From Cellulomonas palmilytica (lineage in GTDB: Bacteria > Actinomycetota > Actinomycetes > Actinomycetales > Cellulomonadaceae): DNA of 64,000 nucleotides. The notes below the pieces were generated by a model. It did not search any database. It had not been told where the DNA came from and saw only the letters and a list, made by a program, of their open reading frames with translations. The DNA is taken from assembly GCF_021590045.1 (NCBI RefSeq), contig NZ_CP062221.1:2046001-2110000 (forward strand), given 5' to 3'. This document shows positions 27,471 through 36,956 of this stretch, one piece after another. Each line of letters begins with the position of its first letter. The stretch's first letter is position 1. A program made the position numbers and the translations under genes.

Positions 27471-28280
27471 GTGAGCGGAGACGAGCTGCGGGTGTGGGCG
27501 CCCGCCGGACTGCGCGAGGTCGTCCCGGGCGACGACCTCGTCGCGCTGCTCGTCGACCTCCTGCGCGACGACGCCGCCGCGCGCCCCGACCGCGCGCTCG
27601 CCGACGGTGACCTGCTCGTGCTCACCTCCAAGGTCGTCTCGAAGGCCGAGGGGCGCGTGGTTGCCGCCGACGACCGCGAGCAGGCCATCACCGACGAGAC
27701 CGTGCGTGTCGTCGCGACCCGCGAGCACGCGGCGGGCGTGACCCGGATCGTCGAGAACCGACTGGGCCTCGTCATGGCCGCCGCGGGCGTCGACGCGAGC
27801 AACACCCCCGAGGGCACGGTCCTGCTGCTTCCCGTCGACCCGGACGCGAGCGCGCGTGCCGTCCGCGCCGGGGTCACGTCCGCGTTCGGCGTGCGCGTCG
27901 GGGTGCTCGTGACCGACACCGCCGGGCGGCCGTGGCGCGACGGCGTCACCGACATCACGATCGGCGCCGCCGGTGTGCGTGTCCTCGACGACCTGCGCGG
28001 CGAGGCCGACTCGTTCGGCCGCCCGCTGACGATGACCGTCACCGCCGTGGCCGACGAGGTCGCCGCGGCCGCCGAGCTCGTCAAGGGCAAGGCCGAGGGG
28101 CGGCCCCTCGCGATCGTCCGCGGCCTCGCCGACCACGTCCTCGACGACGACGACGGTCCCGGCGCCCGCGTGCTCGTGCGCACGGGGGAGCAGGACATGT
28201 TCCGCCAGGGCAGCGCCGAGGCCTACGCCCAGGGCTGGAAGGACGCCCTGGACGCACGTCCCGAACCCGAGGCTCCCTGA
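27471..28280 (+). CDS. cofE: Coenzyme F420-0:L-glutamate ligase
   Basis: This enzyme adds glutamates to F420-0, the last step of F420 synthesis. The 269-aa product has only the ligase domain and lacks the C-terminal nitroreductase-like domain of mycobacterial FbiB. Landmarks are [18 protein letters not shown] near residue 45, [31 protein letters not shown] and [14 protein letters not shown]. It probably uses GTP and metal as in the archaeal enzyme. It is co-transcribed with the F420-dependent dehydrogenase. The ABC importer 2.6 kb away could supply its substrate. Confidence 0.9.
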   Translation: MSGDELRVWAPAGLREVVPGDDLVALLVDLLRDDAAARPDRALADGDLLVLTSKVVSKAEGRVVAADDREQAITDETVRVVATREHAAGVTRIVENRLGLVMAAAGVDASNTPEGTVLLLPVDPDASARAVRAGVTSAFGVRVGVLVTDTAGRPWRDGVTDITIGAAGVRVLDDLRGEADSFGRPLTMTVTAVADEVAAAAELVKGKAEGRPLAIVRGLADHVLDDDDGPGARVLVRTGEQDMFRQGSAEAYAQGWKDALDARPEPEAP

Positions 28281-28299
28281 CCAGGCTGGGTGCCCGACC

Positions 28300-28345
28300 G
28301 GTCCACGACCGGCCCACGACCGGCCCACGACCGGCCCCGACGCCA
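28300..28345. repeat. 11-nt tandem repeat between cofE and the HNH gene
   Basis: Near-identical units of cccacgaccgg repeat at least three times in the 82-bp gap between the convergent genes. A second imperfect pair, cacctga(c/t)cgggctcc, follows and overlaps the HNH stop codon. Confidence 0.75.
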
Positions 28346-28362
28346 CCTGACCGGGCTCCGCC

Positions 28363-30186
28363 TCACCTGATCGGGCTCCACCGAGCGGCATCCGCCGCTC
28401 CTCGCCGCTCGCGACGCCCCGAGTCCTCACGACGCTGCGCCGACGCAGGCGCGTTGACAGCCGCTCCCGTCCGGTCACGGAAGACGTACCTGGCGGTCGG
28501 CGGTGCGCCGGCCGCTGGCTCGGCACCCGACGCCGAGGGCTCGCCCGGCGGGTGGGCCGTCCGGGCGATCGTCAGGTCCTGCTCGTGCACGTGGTGGTGA
28601 TGGTGGCTGCACAGCAGCACCGCGTTCGCGAGGTCGGACCGCCCGCCGTCGCGGTGCCACCAGCGGATGTGGTGGACCTCGCAGAACCTCGGGACGACGG
28701 CGCAGCCGTTCCACGCGCACATCCGGTCGCGCGCGACCAGCGCGGTGCGCTGGGCGGGGGTGAACATCCGTCGTGTCCGGCCGACGTCGAGCGGCAGCCC
28801 GCGCTCGTCCATCACGACGCGCGTCATGGCGCAGTCGCACAGCGCGGCGGCGAGCTCGGTGCGGCTGAGCACGGTCCCGTCCTCGGTCGTGGCGGGCGGC
28901 ACCGTGGTCGCCCCCTCCTCGGCCGTGGCGAGCGGCACCGTGGTCGTCCCGTCCTCCGTGGCGGCCGGCGGCATCATCACCCCGGTGCGTTCCTCCAGCG
29001 TCTGCTGATGCGCCAGCCCGGGAGAGTCGCACCGGTCCGCACGCGCGCCTCCGCCGGTCCGGCCTGCGCGGCGTCCCTGCTGTCGTCGGACCTCGGCCCA
29101 CGTCGCTGCCGGCACGAGGAGGGTCACCTGCGCCACCGGGGCGCTCGCGGTCCCGCGGACCGTCTCGCCGTCGCGAGCCACCGCGGGACTCTCGACGGCG
29201 CCGTCCCGGGCTGCCGGGGCGTCGTCGTCGCAGCCGCCCCGGCGCGCGACGCGCTCGCTCGTCGTCCCGCCGCCCGCCTCGCCACCCGCCTCGCCGCCCG
29301 CCTCGCCACCCGCCTCGCCACCCGCCCCCGCCTCGCCGACGGACACCGTCCCGGTGACCTCGTCGGACACGCGGCCGCCGACGCGCAGGGTGTGCTGGGC
29401 GAGGGTCGTCAGGGCGTCGGCGCGGGCCTGCTGGTGGGTGCGCTCGTCGTCCTCGCGGTGCCCGGTGGCGTCGAGGGCGCGCGCAAGGATCTCGCCGCTC
29501 ACCGGGTCGAGACGCCCCTTGAGGAACGTGCCCTCGGGGTAGTGGGTCACGTGCAGGAACCGCGCGCGCCGGGCGGCTGCGCGGGTGTCCTCGAGGTGGT
29601 CCTGGTCGTGCGCGGCCACGAGGGCGGCGAGCGACCGGGAGAACTCGCGGACCTCGGTGCCGCGCGCGAGCTCCACGACCTGCGCCTGCGTCGCGTCGTC
29701 GCGCAGCACCGAGGCCACCGTCTCGCTCGCGCCGTGCAGCGTGCGTGCGAGCACGTCCGCGTGCCTGACGGGCATCACGTTGTGCCCGACGGCCTCCCGC
29801 ACCTGCCCGAGCTCCGCGAGCGCCTGCGCGGTGCCGACCTCGCGCGCCGCCTGGAACCGCGACGCGCCGGTCAGTCGCGCCCGCGTGTCGAGGAACGCCC
29901 TCTCGCCGCCGACGGCAGCCGCCGCGTCGCGCTGCGCGACGAGCACGGGGGAGCGCAGCGTCGCGACGACCCCCGGCACGTGGTCGAGGACCCGGAGCAC
30001 CCGGGCGCGCACCGCAGGGCTCCACGCCGCCGCGCCGCGCGCCCGAGCACCGACGTCCGCGAGCTGCGTGACCACGGACTCGAGCGACGCGAGCACGGCC
30101 TCGCCGTCCTCGTCGGGACCACACGCGGGGGGCAGGCCACGCACGACGGCTGACCCGCCGACCTCGACCCGACCATCCTCGAACAT
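28363..30186 (-). CDS. DUF222/13E12-type protein with C-terminal HNH nuclease domain
   Basis: This 607-aa protein has an N-terminal DUF222 domain and a C-terminal HNH domain near residues 480-535 (MCAWNGCAVVPRFCEVHHI, then LLCSHHHHHVHE). The middle is low-complexity, with GGEA repeats and TVPxAT repeats. The family is very common in actinobacteria, usually multi-copy and mobile-looking, with unknown role. The start codon at 30186 lies inside a LexA box (30179-30194), so DNA damage should induce it. In mycobacteria several 13E12 genes belong to the SOS regulon, which fits. Confidence 0.9.
   Translation of the reverse strand: MFEDGRVEVGGSAVVRGLPPACGPDEDGEAVLASLESVVTQLADVGARARGAAAWSPAVRARVLRVLDHVPGVVATLRSPVLVAQRDAAAAVGGERAFLDTRARLTGASRFQAAREVGTAQALAELGQVREAVGHNVMPVRHADVLARTLHGASETVASVLRDDATQAQVVELARGTEVREFSRSLAALVAAHDQDHLEDTRAAARRARFLHVTHYPEGTFLKGRLDPVSGEILARALDATGHREDDERTHQQARADALTTLAQHTLRVGGRVSDEVTGTVSVGEAGAGGEAGGEAGGEAGGEAGGGTTSERVARRGGCDDDAPAARDGAVESPAVARDGETVRGTASAPVAQVTLLVPAATWAEVRRQQGRRAGRTGGGARADRCDSPGLAHQQTLEERTGVMMPPAATEDGTTTVPLATAEEGATTVPPATTEDGTVLSRTELAAALCDCAMTRVVMDERGLPLDVGRTRRMFTPAQRTALVARDRMCAWNGCAVVPRFCEVHHIRWWHRDGGRSDLANAVLLCSHHHHHVHEQDLTIARTAHPPGEPSASGAEPAAGAPPTARYVFRDRTGAAVNAPASAQRREDSGRRERRGAADAARWSPIR
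29276..29323. repeat. 12-nt in-frame tandem repeat in the DUF222-HNH gene
   Basis: Four units of gcctcgccaccc (one with a single change) start at 29276, 29288, 29300 and 29312, followed by a partial unit. They encode the (GGEA)n linker between the DUF222 and HNH parts. Confidence 0.9.
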
Positions 30187-30194
30187 GTGTTCGA
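30179..30194. promoter_or_regulatory. LexA (SOS) box overlapping the DUF222-HNH start codon
   Basis: TCGAACATGTGTTCGA has perfect 7-nt arms, TCGAACA and TGTTCGA, around a TG centre. It matches the actinobacterial SOS box TCGAAC-N4-GTTCGA. The ATG of the HNH gene (30184-30186, minus strand) is inside it, so LexA binding would block transcription start directly. Confidence 0.85.
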
Positions 30195-30270
30195 TCCTAC
30201 GCGGAACCGGACAACCCGGTCGTCGTCGTCCACAGTCCGGACGCCATACCCGGCGAGCGGCGGGCCGGTC

Positions 30271-30861
30271 TCAGCGCGCCTTGCTCGCAGCCTTGGCCGC
30301 CGCCTTCGCGGCCTTCTTCGTCTCACGCACCTGCGCGAGCGACTCGGCGTCCGTGACGTCCGCGATGGACCGCCGCGACCCCTCCTCGCCGTACGCGCCC
30401 GCGACCTCGCGCCAGCCCGCGGGCTGGACGCCGCGCTGCTTGCCGAGCAGCGCGAGGAAGATCCTGGCCTTCTGCTCGCCGAACCCGGGCAGGGCACGCA
30501 GCCGCTTGAGCACGGTCGCGCCGTCCGGGTCGCCGTCGGTCCAGATGCGCGTGACGTCGCCGTCGTACTCGTCGACGACCGCCCGCGCGACGGCCTGGAT
30601 GCGCCCGGCCATCGAACCCGGATACCGGTGCACCGCGGGCGGCGTGGCGCACAGCGTGGAGAACTCGTCGGGGTCCGCGTGCGCGATCGCCTCGGGGGAC
30701 AGCGTGCCGAGCCGGTCGAGGATCTTCGCGGGCCCCGCGAACGCCGCCTCCATCGGGTACTGCTGGTCGAGCAGCATCCCGACGAGCAGCGCGAACGGGT
30801 CGGTGTCGAGAAGCTGGTCCGCGGCCGCCTCGCCGGTCATCCAGAGCGCCATGCGTGCCAT
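30271..30861 (-). CDS. HhH-GPD superfamily DNA-repair-like protein
   Basis: This 196-aa protein has an HhH motif near residues 113-135 (LRALPGFGEQKARIFLALLG) after an all-helical start (LLVGMLLDQQYPMEAAFAG). It resembles the uncharacterised actinobacterial HhH-GPD family. No Cys cluster is present and the catalytic Asp after the motif is not obvious, so glycosylase activity is uncertain. The Lys/Ala-rich tail could bind nucleic acid. I chose ATG 30861 (MARMALWMTG). It lies 23 nt downstream of the ABC ATPase and may share that transcript. Confidence 0.82.
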   Translation of the reverse strand: MARMALWMTGEAAADQLLDTDPFALLVGMLLDQQYPMEAAFAGPAKILDRLGTLSPEAIAHADPDEFSTLCATPPAVHRYPGSMAGRIQAVARAVVDEYDGDVTRIWTDGDPDGATVLKRLRALPGFGEQKARIFLALLGKQRGVQPAGWREVAGAYGEEGSRRSIADVTDAESLAQVRETKKAAKAAAKAASKAR

Positions 30862-30884
30862 TGTTCCCGGGTCGGCGTCGGGCG

Positions 30885-31726
<842 letters not shown>

Positions 31727-31736
<10 letters not shown>

Positions 31737-32770
31737 GCCGTCACCCGTCCCCGCCGCAGCAGCACGGCGAACACGGGCACGCCGACCATCGCGGTGACGA
31801 TCCCGACGGGCAGCTCGCGCGGCGCGAACACGGTGCGCGCGAGCGTGTCGGCCCACACGAGGAACGTCGCGCCGGTGAGCGCGGCGACGGGCAGCAGCCG
31901 CCGGTGAGTGGGTCCGGTGACCACGGACACGGCGTGCGGGAGGATCAGCCCGACGAACCCGATGGCGCCGCTCACGGCGACCATCGCGCCGGTGAGCAGC
32001 GCGACGAGCGTCATGAGCGTCCAGCGGGTGCGGTCGACGTCGATGCCGAGCGCGGCGGCGGCGGTGTCGCCGAACGCGAACGCGTCGAGCCGGCCGCCGG
32101 TGACGACCAGCACGGACCCGACGACGAGCAGCGCGGACCCGGCGATCGCGACGGACGGCCAGGTGGCGCCCGCGAGCGAGCCGAGCAGCCAGGACAGGAT
32201 CTCGCGGTAGGAGTCGCCGGTCGCGGTCCAGAAGATGACGAACGACGTGCCGGCCGCCGCGAGCTGGGAGACGGCGAGACCGGCGAGGACGGCGCGCGTG
32301 GGCGTGACGGACCCCGCGGTGCGCGCGAGCGTGAGGGTCGCGACGAGCGCGGCGATCGCGCCGGCGAACGCGGCGACTGGCAGCAGCAGGGACACGCCGA
32401 CGACGAGCACGGCGACGGCCCCGAGCGACGCGCCCGACGAGAGCCCGAGCAGGTACGGGTCGGCGAGCGGGTTGCGCGTGAGCGACTGCATCACGGCGCC
32501 GGCGATCGCGAGCCCTGCGCCGACGGCGGCCGCGGTGAGCACGCGCGGCGCGCGCAGGTCCCACACGATCGCGTCGTGCAGCGCGGGCACGTCCCCGACG
32601 AGCCCGAGGTGGTGCCCGACGACGCGCGCGACCTCCCCGACGCCGAGCGAGGCGGGTCCGATGGTCACGGTCACGAGCAGGCTGACGACGAGCAGGAGCA
32701 GCCCGCCGACGACGAGCGCGACGAGCGGCGGTCGCCGCGGCGGGGAGTCGGTCCTGGTCGCGCGTGCCAC
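31727..32770 (-). CDS. ABC transporter permease of the proposed F420-0 uptake cassette (FecCD family)
   Basis: This 347-aa membrane protein has about ten hydrophobic helices and FecCD/BtuC landmarks: RAPRVLTAAAVGAGLAIAG, NPLADPYLLGLSSGASLGAV and GFVGLILPH. It should form the homodimeric channel of a siderophore/B12-type importer. GTG 32770 starts 9 nt after the stop of the binding-protein gene. It ends overlapping the ATPase start. Loss of the substrate protein or ATPase would break the cassette; all three parts are intact. Confidence 0.85.
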
Positions 32771-32778
32771 CCGGCCCG

Positions 32779-33831
32779 TCAGCCCCCGATCCCCAGCGCG
32801 CGCGCCTGCTCGACGATCGACGCGACGGTGTCGGCGTTGCGCACGCCGGCCTCGCTCGCGGCGAACGGCACGACGACGTAGCGCTCCTGCTGCACGGCCT
32901 CCAGCGCGGCGGTCGCGGGGTTCGCGGCGAGCGCGGCCTTCTTGTCGGCGGCGGTGTTCCACGTCGAGTCGACGAGGACGAGCACGTCGGGGTCGGCGGC
33001 GACGACCTGCTCCCAGCCGACGGACGTCCACGTGTCGCGGACGTCGGCGAACACGTTGGTCAGCCCCGCGGCGTCGAGCAGCATCGCGGGCGCACCGATG
33101 CCCGCGCCGACGAACGGCGTGTCCGTGCCGGAGGACCACCACACGACGCTCGCGCCGCCGAGCGGCTCGACCGCGTCGAGCGTGGCCTGCTGCGTCGCGA
33201 CGACCTGTTCGGCCGTCTCGCGCTCGTCGAGCAGCTCGCCCGCCTCGAGGATGTCGGCGAACACGTCGGCGAACGTCAGCGGGTCCGGCTGGTAGCCGGG
33301 CTCCTTGCAGGCCGACGGCGCGACGTACGTGCCGATGCCGTAGCCCGCGAGCGTGTCGCGCTCGCCGACGCCGTCCGCGGAGAAGTTCGACTCCCACCCG
33401 CCGATGACGAGGTCGGGCTCGACCGCGAGCAGCGCCTCCTGACCGGGCACCTTGTCGGAGATCACGGGCACGTCGGCGAGCGCGGGCGCGAGGTCGGCGG
33501 GCGGCGGCCCGTCCAAGAACGCGGTCCCGACGAGGCGGTCGGCGGCGCCGAGCGCGGCGACGAGCTCGGTGGTCGACGACTTGATCGTGACGATGCGCCG
33601 CGGCGCGGCGTCGATCGTCACCTCGGTGCCGCAGTTGTCGACGGTGACGGGGTACGAGGCGGGCGGCGCGTCTGTCGACGCGGTCGTTGCGGTCGTGGCG
33701 GCGGCCGTGGTCGGGCTCGCGGCGTCCGACGAGCTCCCGCACGCGGCGAGCAGCAGCAGCGGGGCGGCGAGGACCGCGCCCGTCAGGCGGTGGGGCCGAG
33801 GACGACGGCGCGGGTGGACGGGCGTGGGCAT
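32779..33831 (-). CDS. Substrate-binding lipoprotein of the proposed F420-0 ABC importer
   Basis: This 350-aa protein has a basic N-terminus, hydrophobic core and lipobox LAAC (Cys31), then a Ser/Thr/Ala linker. The mature part is a class III binding protein: PVTVDNCGTEVTI, RRIVTIKSSTTELVAALGAADRLVGT, and VPGQEALLAVEPDLVIGG. Strong RBS GGAGGAG precedes the ATG at 33831. It heads the transporter operon. Alternatives are iron-siderophore or corrinoid binding, since the fold is shared. The F420-0 proposal comes from gene context. Confidence 0.82.
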   Translation of the reverse strand: MPTPVHPRRRPRPHRLTGAVLAAPLLLLAACGSSSDAASPTTAAATTATTASTDAPPASYPVTVDNCGTEVTIDAAPRRIVTIKSSTTELVAALGAADRLVGTAFLDGPPPADLAPALADVPVISDKVPGQEALLAVEPDLVIGGWESNFSADGVGERDTLAGYGIGTYVAPSACKEPGYQPDPLTFADVFADILEAGELLDERETAEQVVATQQATLDAVEPLGGASVVWWSSGTDTPFVGAGIGAPAMLLDAAGLTNVFADVRDTWTSVGWEQVVAADPDVLVLVDSTWNTAADKKAALAANPATAALEAVQQERYVVVPFAASEAGVRNADTVASIVEQARALGIGG

Positions 33832-34176
33832 GGGTCTCCTCCGGTGGGCGACACGCCGCGCACGCCGTCGGGCGCGGAGCAAGGGTGTGTCGGCGCACGT
33901 CGCGCCGCGGAGGACCGTCCCAGTCGAGGGCGGTGCGACCTGGTCGAACGTCCGACCCGGTTCCGTCGCAAACCCTAAGGAGCCCCGGCCCGCGCACGCA
34001 AACCCCTGCCCGCGCGGGTGCCGCGGGCGGAGGCGACCGGCTCGCGGGTGTCCACGTCGTGAGCAGCCCGCGCGGCACGTGCGCGCCGCCCCGCGCTCGT
34101 CGTACCGTGCGACCGACCGCCGCACCGACGGCCCGCGGGCGAACCCGCACCCGCGCAGTCGACCCCAGGAGCCACC
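33832..34176. promoter_or_regulatory. Divergent promoter region between the ABC importer and SDR genes
   Basis: These 345 bp contain no convincing gene. On the minus strand a -10-like TAGGGT (33972-33977) would give a leader of about 135 nt before the binding-protein gene. Near its end CGACACACC can pair imperfectly with GGCGTGTCG, close to the ribosome binding site. I looked for a cobalamin riboswitch box and did not find one. Confidence 0.4.
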
Positions 34177-34932
34177 ATGACCAGCACCCTCCGCCGCGTC
34201 GTCGTCACGGGCGCGTCGTCCGGCATCGGCGCGGCGACCGTGCGCCGCCTGCGCGCGGACGGCTGGGACGTCGTCGCGACCGCGCGCCGCGCGGACCGGC
34301 TCGAGGCGCTGGCCGCGCAGACGGGCGCCGAGGCGTTCGTCGCGGACGTCACGTCGGACGACGACGTCGCGGCGCTCGTCGAGCACGTGCGCGCGACCGG
34401 CGGGCTCGACGCGGTGGTCAACAACGCGGGCGGCGCGTTCGGACTCGACCCCGTGGAGTCGGGCGACCTCGCGCAGTGGCGCGCGATGTACGAGCTCAAC
34501 GTGCTCGGCACGCTGCGGGTCACGCAGGGCCTGCTGCCGCTGCTGCGCGAGCGCGGGGCGGGGGACGTGCTCGTCGTGACGTCGACCGCGGCGCACGGCG
34601 CGTACCCCGGCGGCGCGGGCTACACGGGTGCGAAGTCCGCGGAGCACCTGCTGGTCGAGACGCTGCGCTGGGAGATCGTCGGCCAGCCGGTCCGGGTCAT
34701 CGAGATCGCGCCCGGTGCGGTGGCGACCGAGGAGTTCTCGCTCGTGCGGTTCGACGGCGACGCCGAGCGGGCCGCGGCGGTGTACGAGGGGTACCAGCCG
34801 CTCGTCGCCGACGACGTCGCGGACACGATCGCGTGGTCGCTCTCGCGGCCCGCGCACGTGAACGTCGACCTGCTGGTCGTGCGGCCGCGCGCGCAGGCGA
34901 ACAACACGACGGTCGCGCGCACGGGGGTCTGA
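34177..34932 (+). CDS. SDR-family oxidoreductase
   Basis: This is a classical short-chain dehydrogenase of 251 aa. The Rossmann motif TGASSGIG is at residues 11-18, with basic residues (ARRADRL) after strand 2 that favour NADP(H). NNAG follows, and the active site has Ser in VVTSTAAHG, Tyr149 and Lys153 (YTGAK). The substrate is unknown. A CAGGAG site precedes the ATG. It stands alone, divergent from the ABC importer. Confidence 0.9.
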   Translation: MTSTLRRVVVTGASSGIGAATVRRLRADGWDVVATARRADRLEALAAQTGAEAFVADVTSDDDVAALVEHVRATGGLDAVVNNAGGAFGLDPVESGDLAQWRAMYELNVLGTLRVTQGLLPLLRERGAGDVLVVTSTAAHGAYPGGAGYTGAKSAEHLLVETLRWEIVGQPVRVIEIAPGAVATEEFSLVRFDGDAERAAAVYEGYQPLVADDVADTIAWSLSRPAHVNVDLLVVRPRAQANNTTVARTGV

Positions 34933-34954
34933 CCGGCGCGCACGTCGTGCCGAT

Positions 34955-35012
34955 CCCACCCCGCGCCGCGCCCACCCCGCGCCGCGCCCACCCCGTGCCG
35001 CGCCCACCCCGT
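34955..35012. repeat. 16-nt intergenic tandem repeat
   Basis: Three full 16-nt units of cccaccccgcgccgcg (the third with one change) start at 34955, 34971 and 34987, with a partial fourth. They lie between the SDR stop and the ABC exporter start. Confidence 0.85.
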
Positions 35013-35066
35013 GAGACGCCGGCGTCCGCGGGTGGGTCCGTCGGCGGTGCGACGTAGTGTGACGGG

Positions 35067-36956
35067 ATGCCCCCGGTTCGTCCCTCGCGCAGCGTGCTCC
35101 TGCGCCTCGTGCACTGGGGGCGTCCGGCTGTCCCGCGCATCGTCGTCGGCGGCCTGACGGCGCTCGGCGCGAGCCTGCTCGCGCTCGCGGTGCCGCAGGT
35201 GCTGCAGGGCGTGGTCAACGGCCCGCTGCTGACGAGCCGCTCGCGCACCGGGGTCGTCGAGGCCGCACTCCTGGTGCTGCTGCTCGGCGTGCTCGAGGCG
35301 TTCCTCGTGTGGTGCCGCCGCGCGCTGATCCTCACACCCGGCACGGGCGTCGAGCTGGCGATGCGCCGCGACCTGTTCCGCCGTCTGCTCGACCTGCCGG
35401 TCGAGTTCCACGACCGGTGGTCGGGCGGGCAGCTTCTGTCGCGCTCGATGGGGGACCTGTCGGTCATCCGGCGGTGGATGGTGTTCGGCCTGGTCATGCT
35501 GTGCGTGAGCGCGACGACGGTCGTGGTCGGCGTCGGCCTGATGATCGCGACCGCGCCCGTGCTGGGTCTGGTGTACCTCGTGGGCGCGGTGCCGGTGGTC
35601 TGGCTCGGCTTCCGGTTCCGGCAGGACTACAAGGTCGTCGCGCGCCGCGCACGCGACCAGGCGGGCGACCTCGCGACGACCGTCGAGGAGTCGGTGCACG
35701 GCATCCGCGTGCTCAAGGCGTTCGGCCGCGGCGAGGACGCGCTGGACGACTTCGTCCGCCAGGCCGACGAGCTGCGCGCGACCGAGGTCGCCAAGGCGCG
35801 CACGCAGTCGCGCGTGACGTTCGCGCTCGGTGCGATCCCCGAGGCGGTTCTCGCGGTGTCGCTCGCGGTCGGCGTGCCGCTCGCCGCCGCGGGGCACGTG
35901 ACGGTCGGGGCGCTCGTCGCGTTCTTCGCGACCGCGGCGATCGTCAACGCGCCCGTCGAGCGCCTGGGCCACCTGCTGGCGATGACGCTCGACGCGCGGG
36001 CCGCCACGGAGCGGTTCGTGCAGGTCGTCGACACGGTCCCCACGGTGCAGGACCCCGCGCTCCCGGTGCCCCTGCCGCCGCGGCCGGCGGGCGGTTCGCT
36101 CGTCGAGCTCGTCGGCGTGCACTTCGCGCACGCGACGCGCGGGTCCGCGCCGGGCGCGGAGGTGCTCGCGGGCGTCGACCTGCGCCTCGAGCCGGGCACG
36201 ACGACCGCGCTCGTCGGCCTCACCGGCAGCGGCAAGACGACGCTGCTCCAGCTCGTCCCGCGCCTCTACGACGTCACGGCGGGCGCGGTGCGCGTCGACG
36301 GCGTCGACGTGCGGGACGTGACGCGCGCCGAGCTGCGCGCCGCGGTCTCGGTCGCGTTCGAGGACCCGATCCTGTTCTCCGCGTCCGTGCGCGAGAACGT
36401 GCTGCTCGGCGCGCCGGCCGACCTGCCGGCCGACGAGGCGGAGGACCTGCTGCAGCGCTCGCTCGACGTGGCGCGCGCGGGCTTCGCGCGTGACCTGCCC
36501 GACGCCCTGGCCACCGTCATCGGCGAGGAGGGGCTCAGCCTGTCCGGCGGGCAGCGCCAGCGCGTCGCGCTCGCGCGCGCGATCGCCGTGCGCCCCCGCG
36601 TGCTCCTGCTCGACGACCCGCTGTCGGCGCTCGACGTCAGCACCGAGGCGGAGGTCACCGCGCGGCTGCGCGAGGTGCTCGCGGGCACGACGACGCTCGT
36701 CGTCGCGCACCGACCGTCGACCGTCGCGCTCGCGGACCGCGTCGCGGTGCTCGAGGGCGGCCGGGTCACGGGCGTCGGCACGCACGCCGAGCTGCTCGCG
36801 ACGCACGCGCACTACCGCTACGTGCTCACGGCCCTCGAGGCGGAGGACGACGACGCGCGCGCGACGGCCCGGGCCGCGCAGGACGCGCAGGTGCGCGAGG
36901 ACGAGGAGCTCGTGGCCGACGAGGTCGCCGACGAGACGGTGGAGGTCGTCCGATGA
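35067..36956 (+). CDS. ABC exporter half-transporter, subunit 1 (degenerate ATP site)
   Basis: This 629-aa protein fuses an N-terminal membrane domain of six helices to an ATPase. Walker A LVGLTGSGKTTLL is near residue 381 and the signature SLSGGQRQR is canonical. Walker B reads LLLLDDPLSALD, with Asp in place of the catalytic Glu, and the Q-loop has Glu for Gln (VAFEDPILFS). These changes mark the subunit with the inactive site in heterodimeric exporters. The ATG at 35067 is close to a -10-like TAGTGT, so the transcript may be leaderless. Its stop overlaps the next gene as ATGA. Confidence 0.92.
   Translation: MPPVRPSRSVLLRLVHWGRPAVPRIVVGGLTALGASLLALAVPQVLQGVVNGPLLTSRSRTGVVEAALLVLLLGVLEAFLVWCRRALILTPGTGVELAMRRDLFRRLLDLPVEFHDRWSGGQLLSRSMGDLSVIRRWMVFGLVMLCVSATTVVVGVGLMIATAPVLGLVYLVGAVPVVWLGFRFRQDYKVVARRARDQAGDLATTVEESVHGIRVLKAFGRGEDALDDFVRQADELRATEVAKARTQSRVTFALGAIPEAVLAVSLAVGVPLAAAGHVTVGALVAFFATAAIVNAPVERLGHLLAMTLDARAATERFVQVVDTVPTVQDPALPVPLPPRPAGGSLVELVGVHFAHATRGSAPGAEVLAGVDLRLEPGTTTALVGLTGSGKTTLLQLVPRLYDVTAGAVRVDGVDVRDVTRAELRAAVSVAFEDPILFSASVRENVLLGAPADLPADEAEDLLQRSLDVARAGFARDLPDALATVIGEEGLSLSGGQRQRVALARAIAVRPRVLLLDDPLSALDVSTEAEVTARLREVLAGTTTLVVAHRPSTVALADRVAVLEGGRVTGVGTHAELLATHAHYRYVLTALEAEDDDARATARAAQDAQVREDEELVADEVADETVEVVR

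Noticed and set aside
28300..28362. CRISPR-like array between cofE and HNH
   Set aside because: The units are simple 11-nt tandem repeats without spacers or cas genes.
33832..33980. Possible cobalamin riboswitch before the ABC importer
   Set aside because: The conserved B12-box sequence is not present; only generic GC-rich hairpins were seen.
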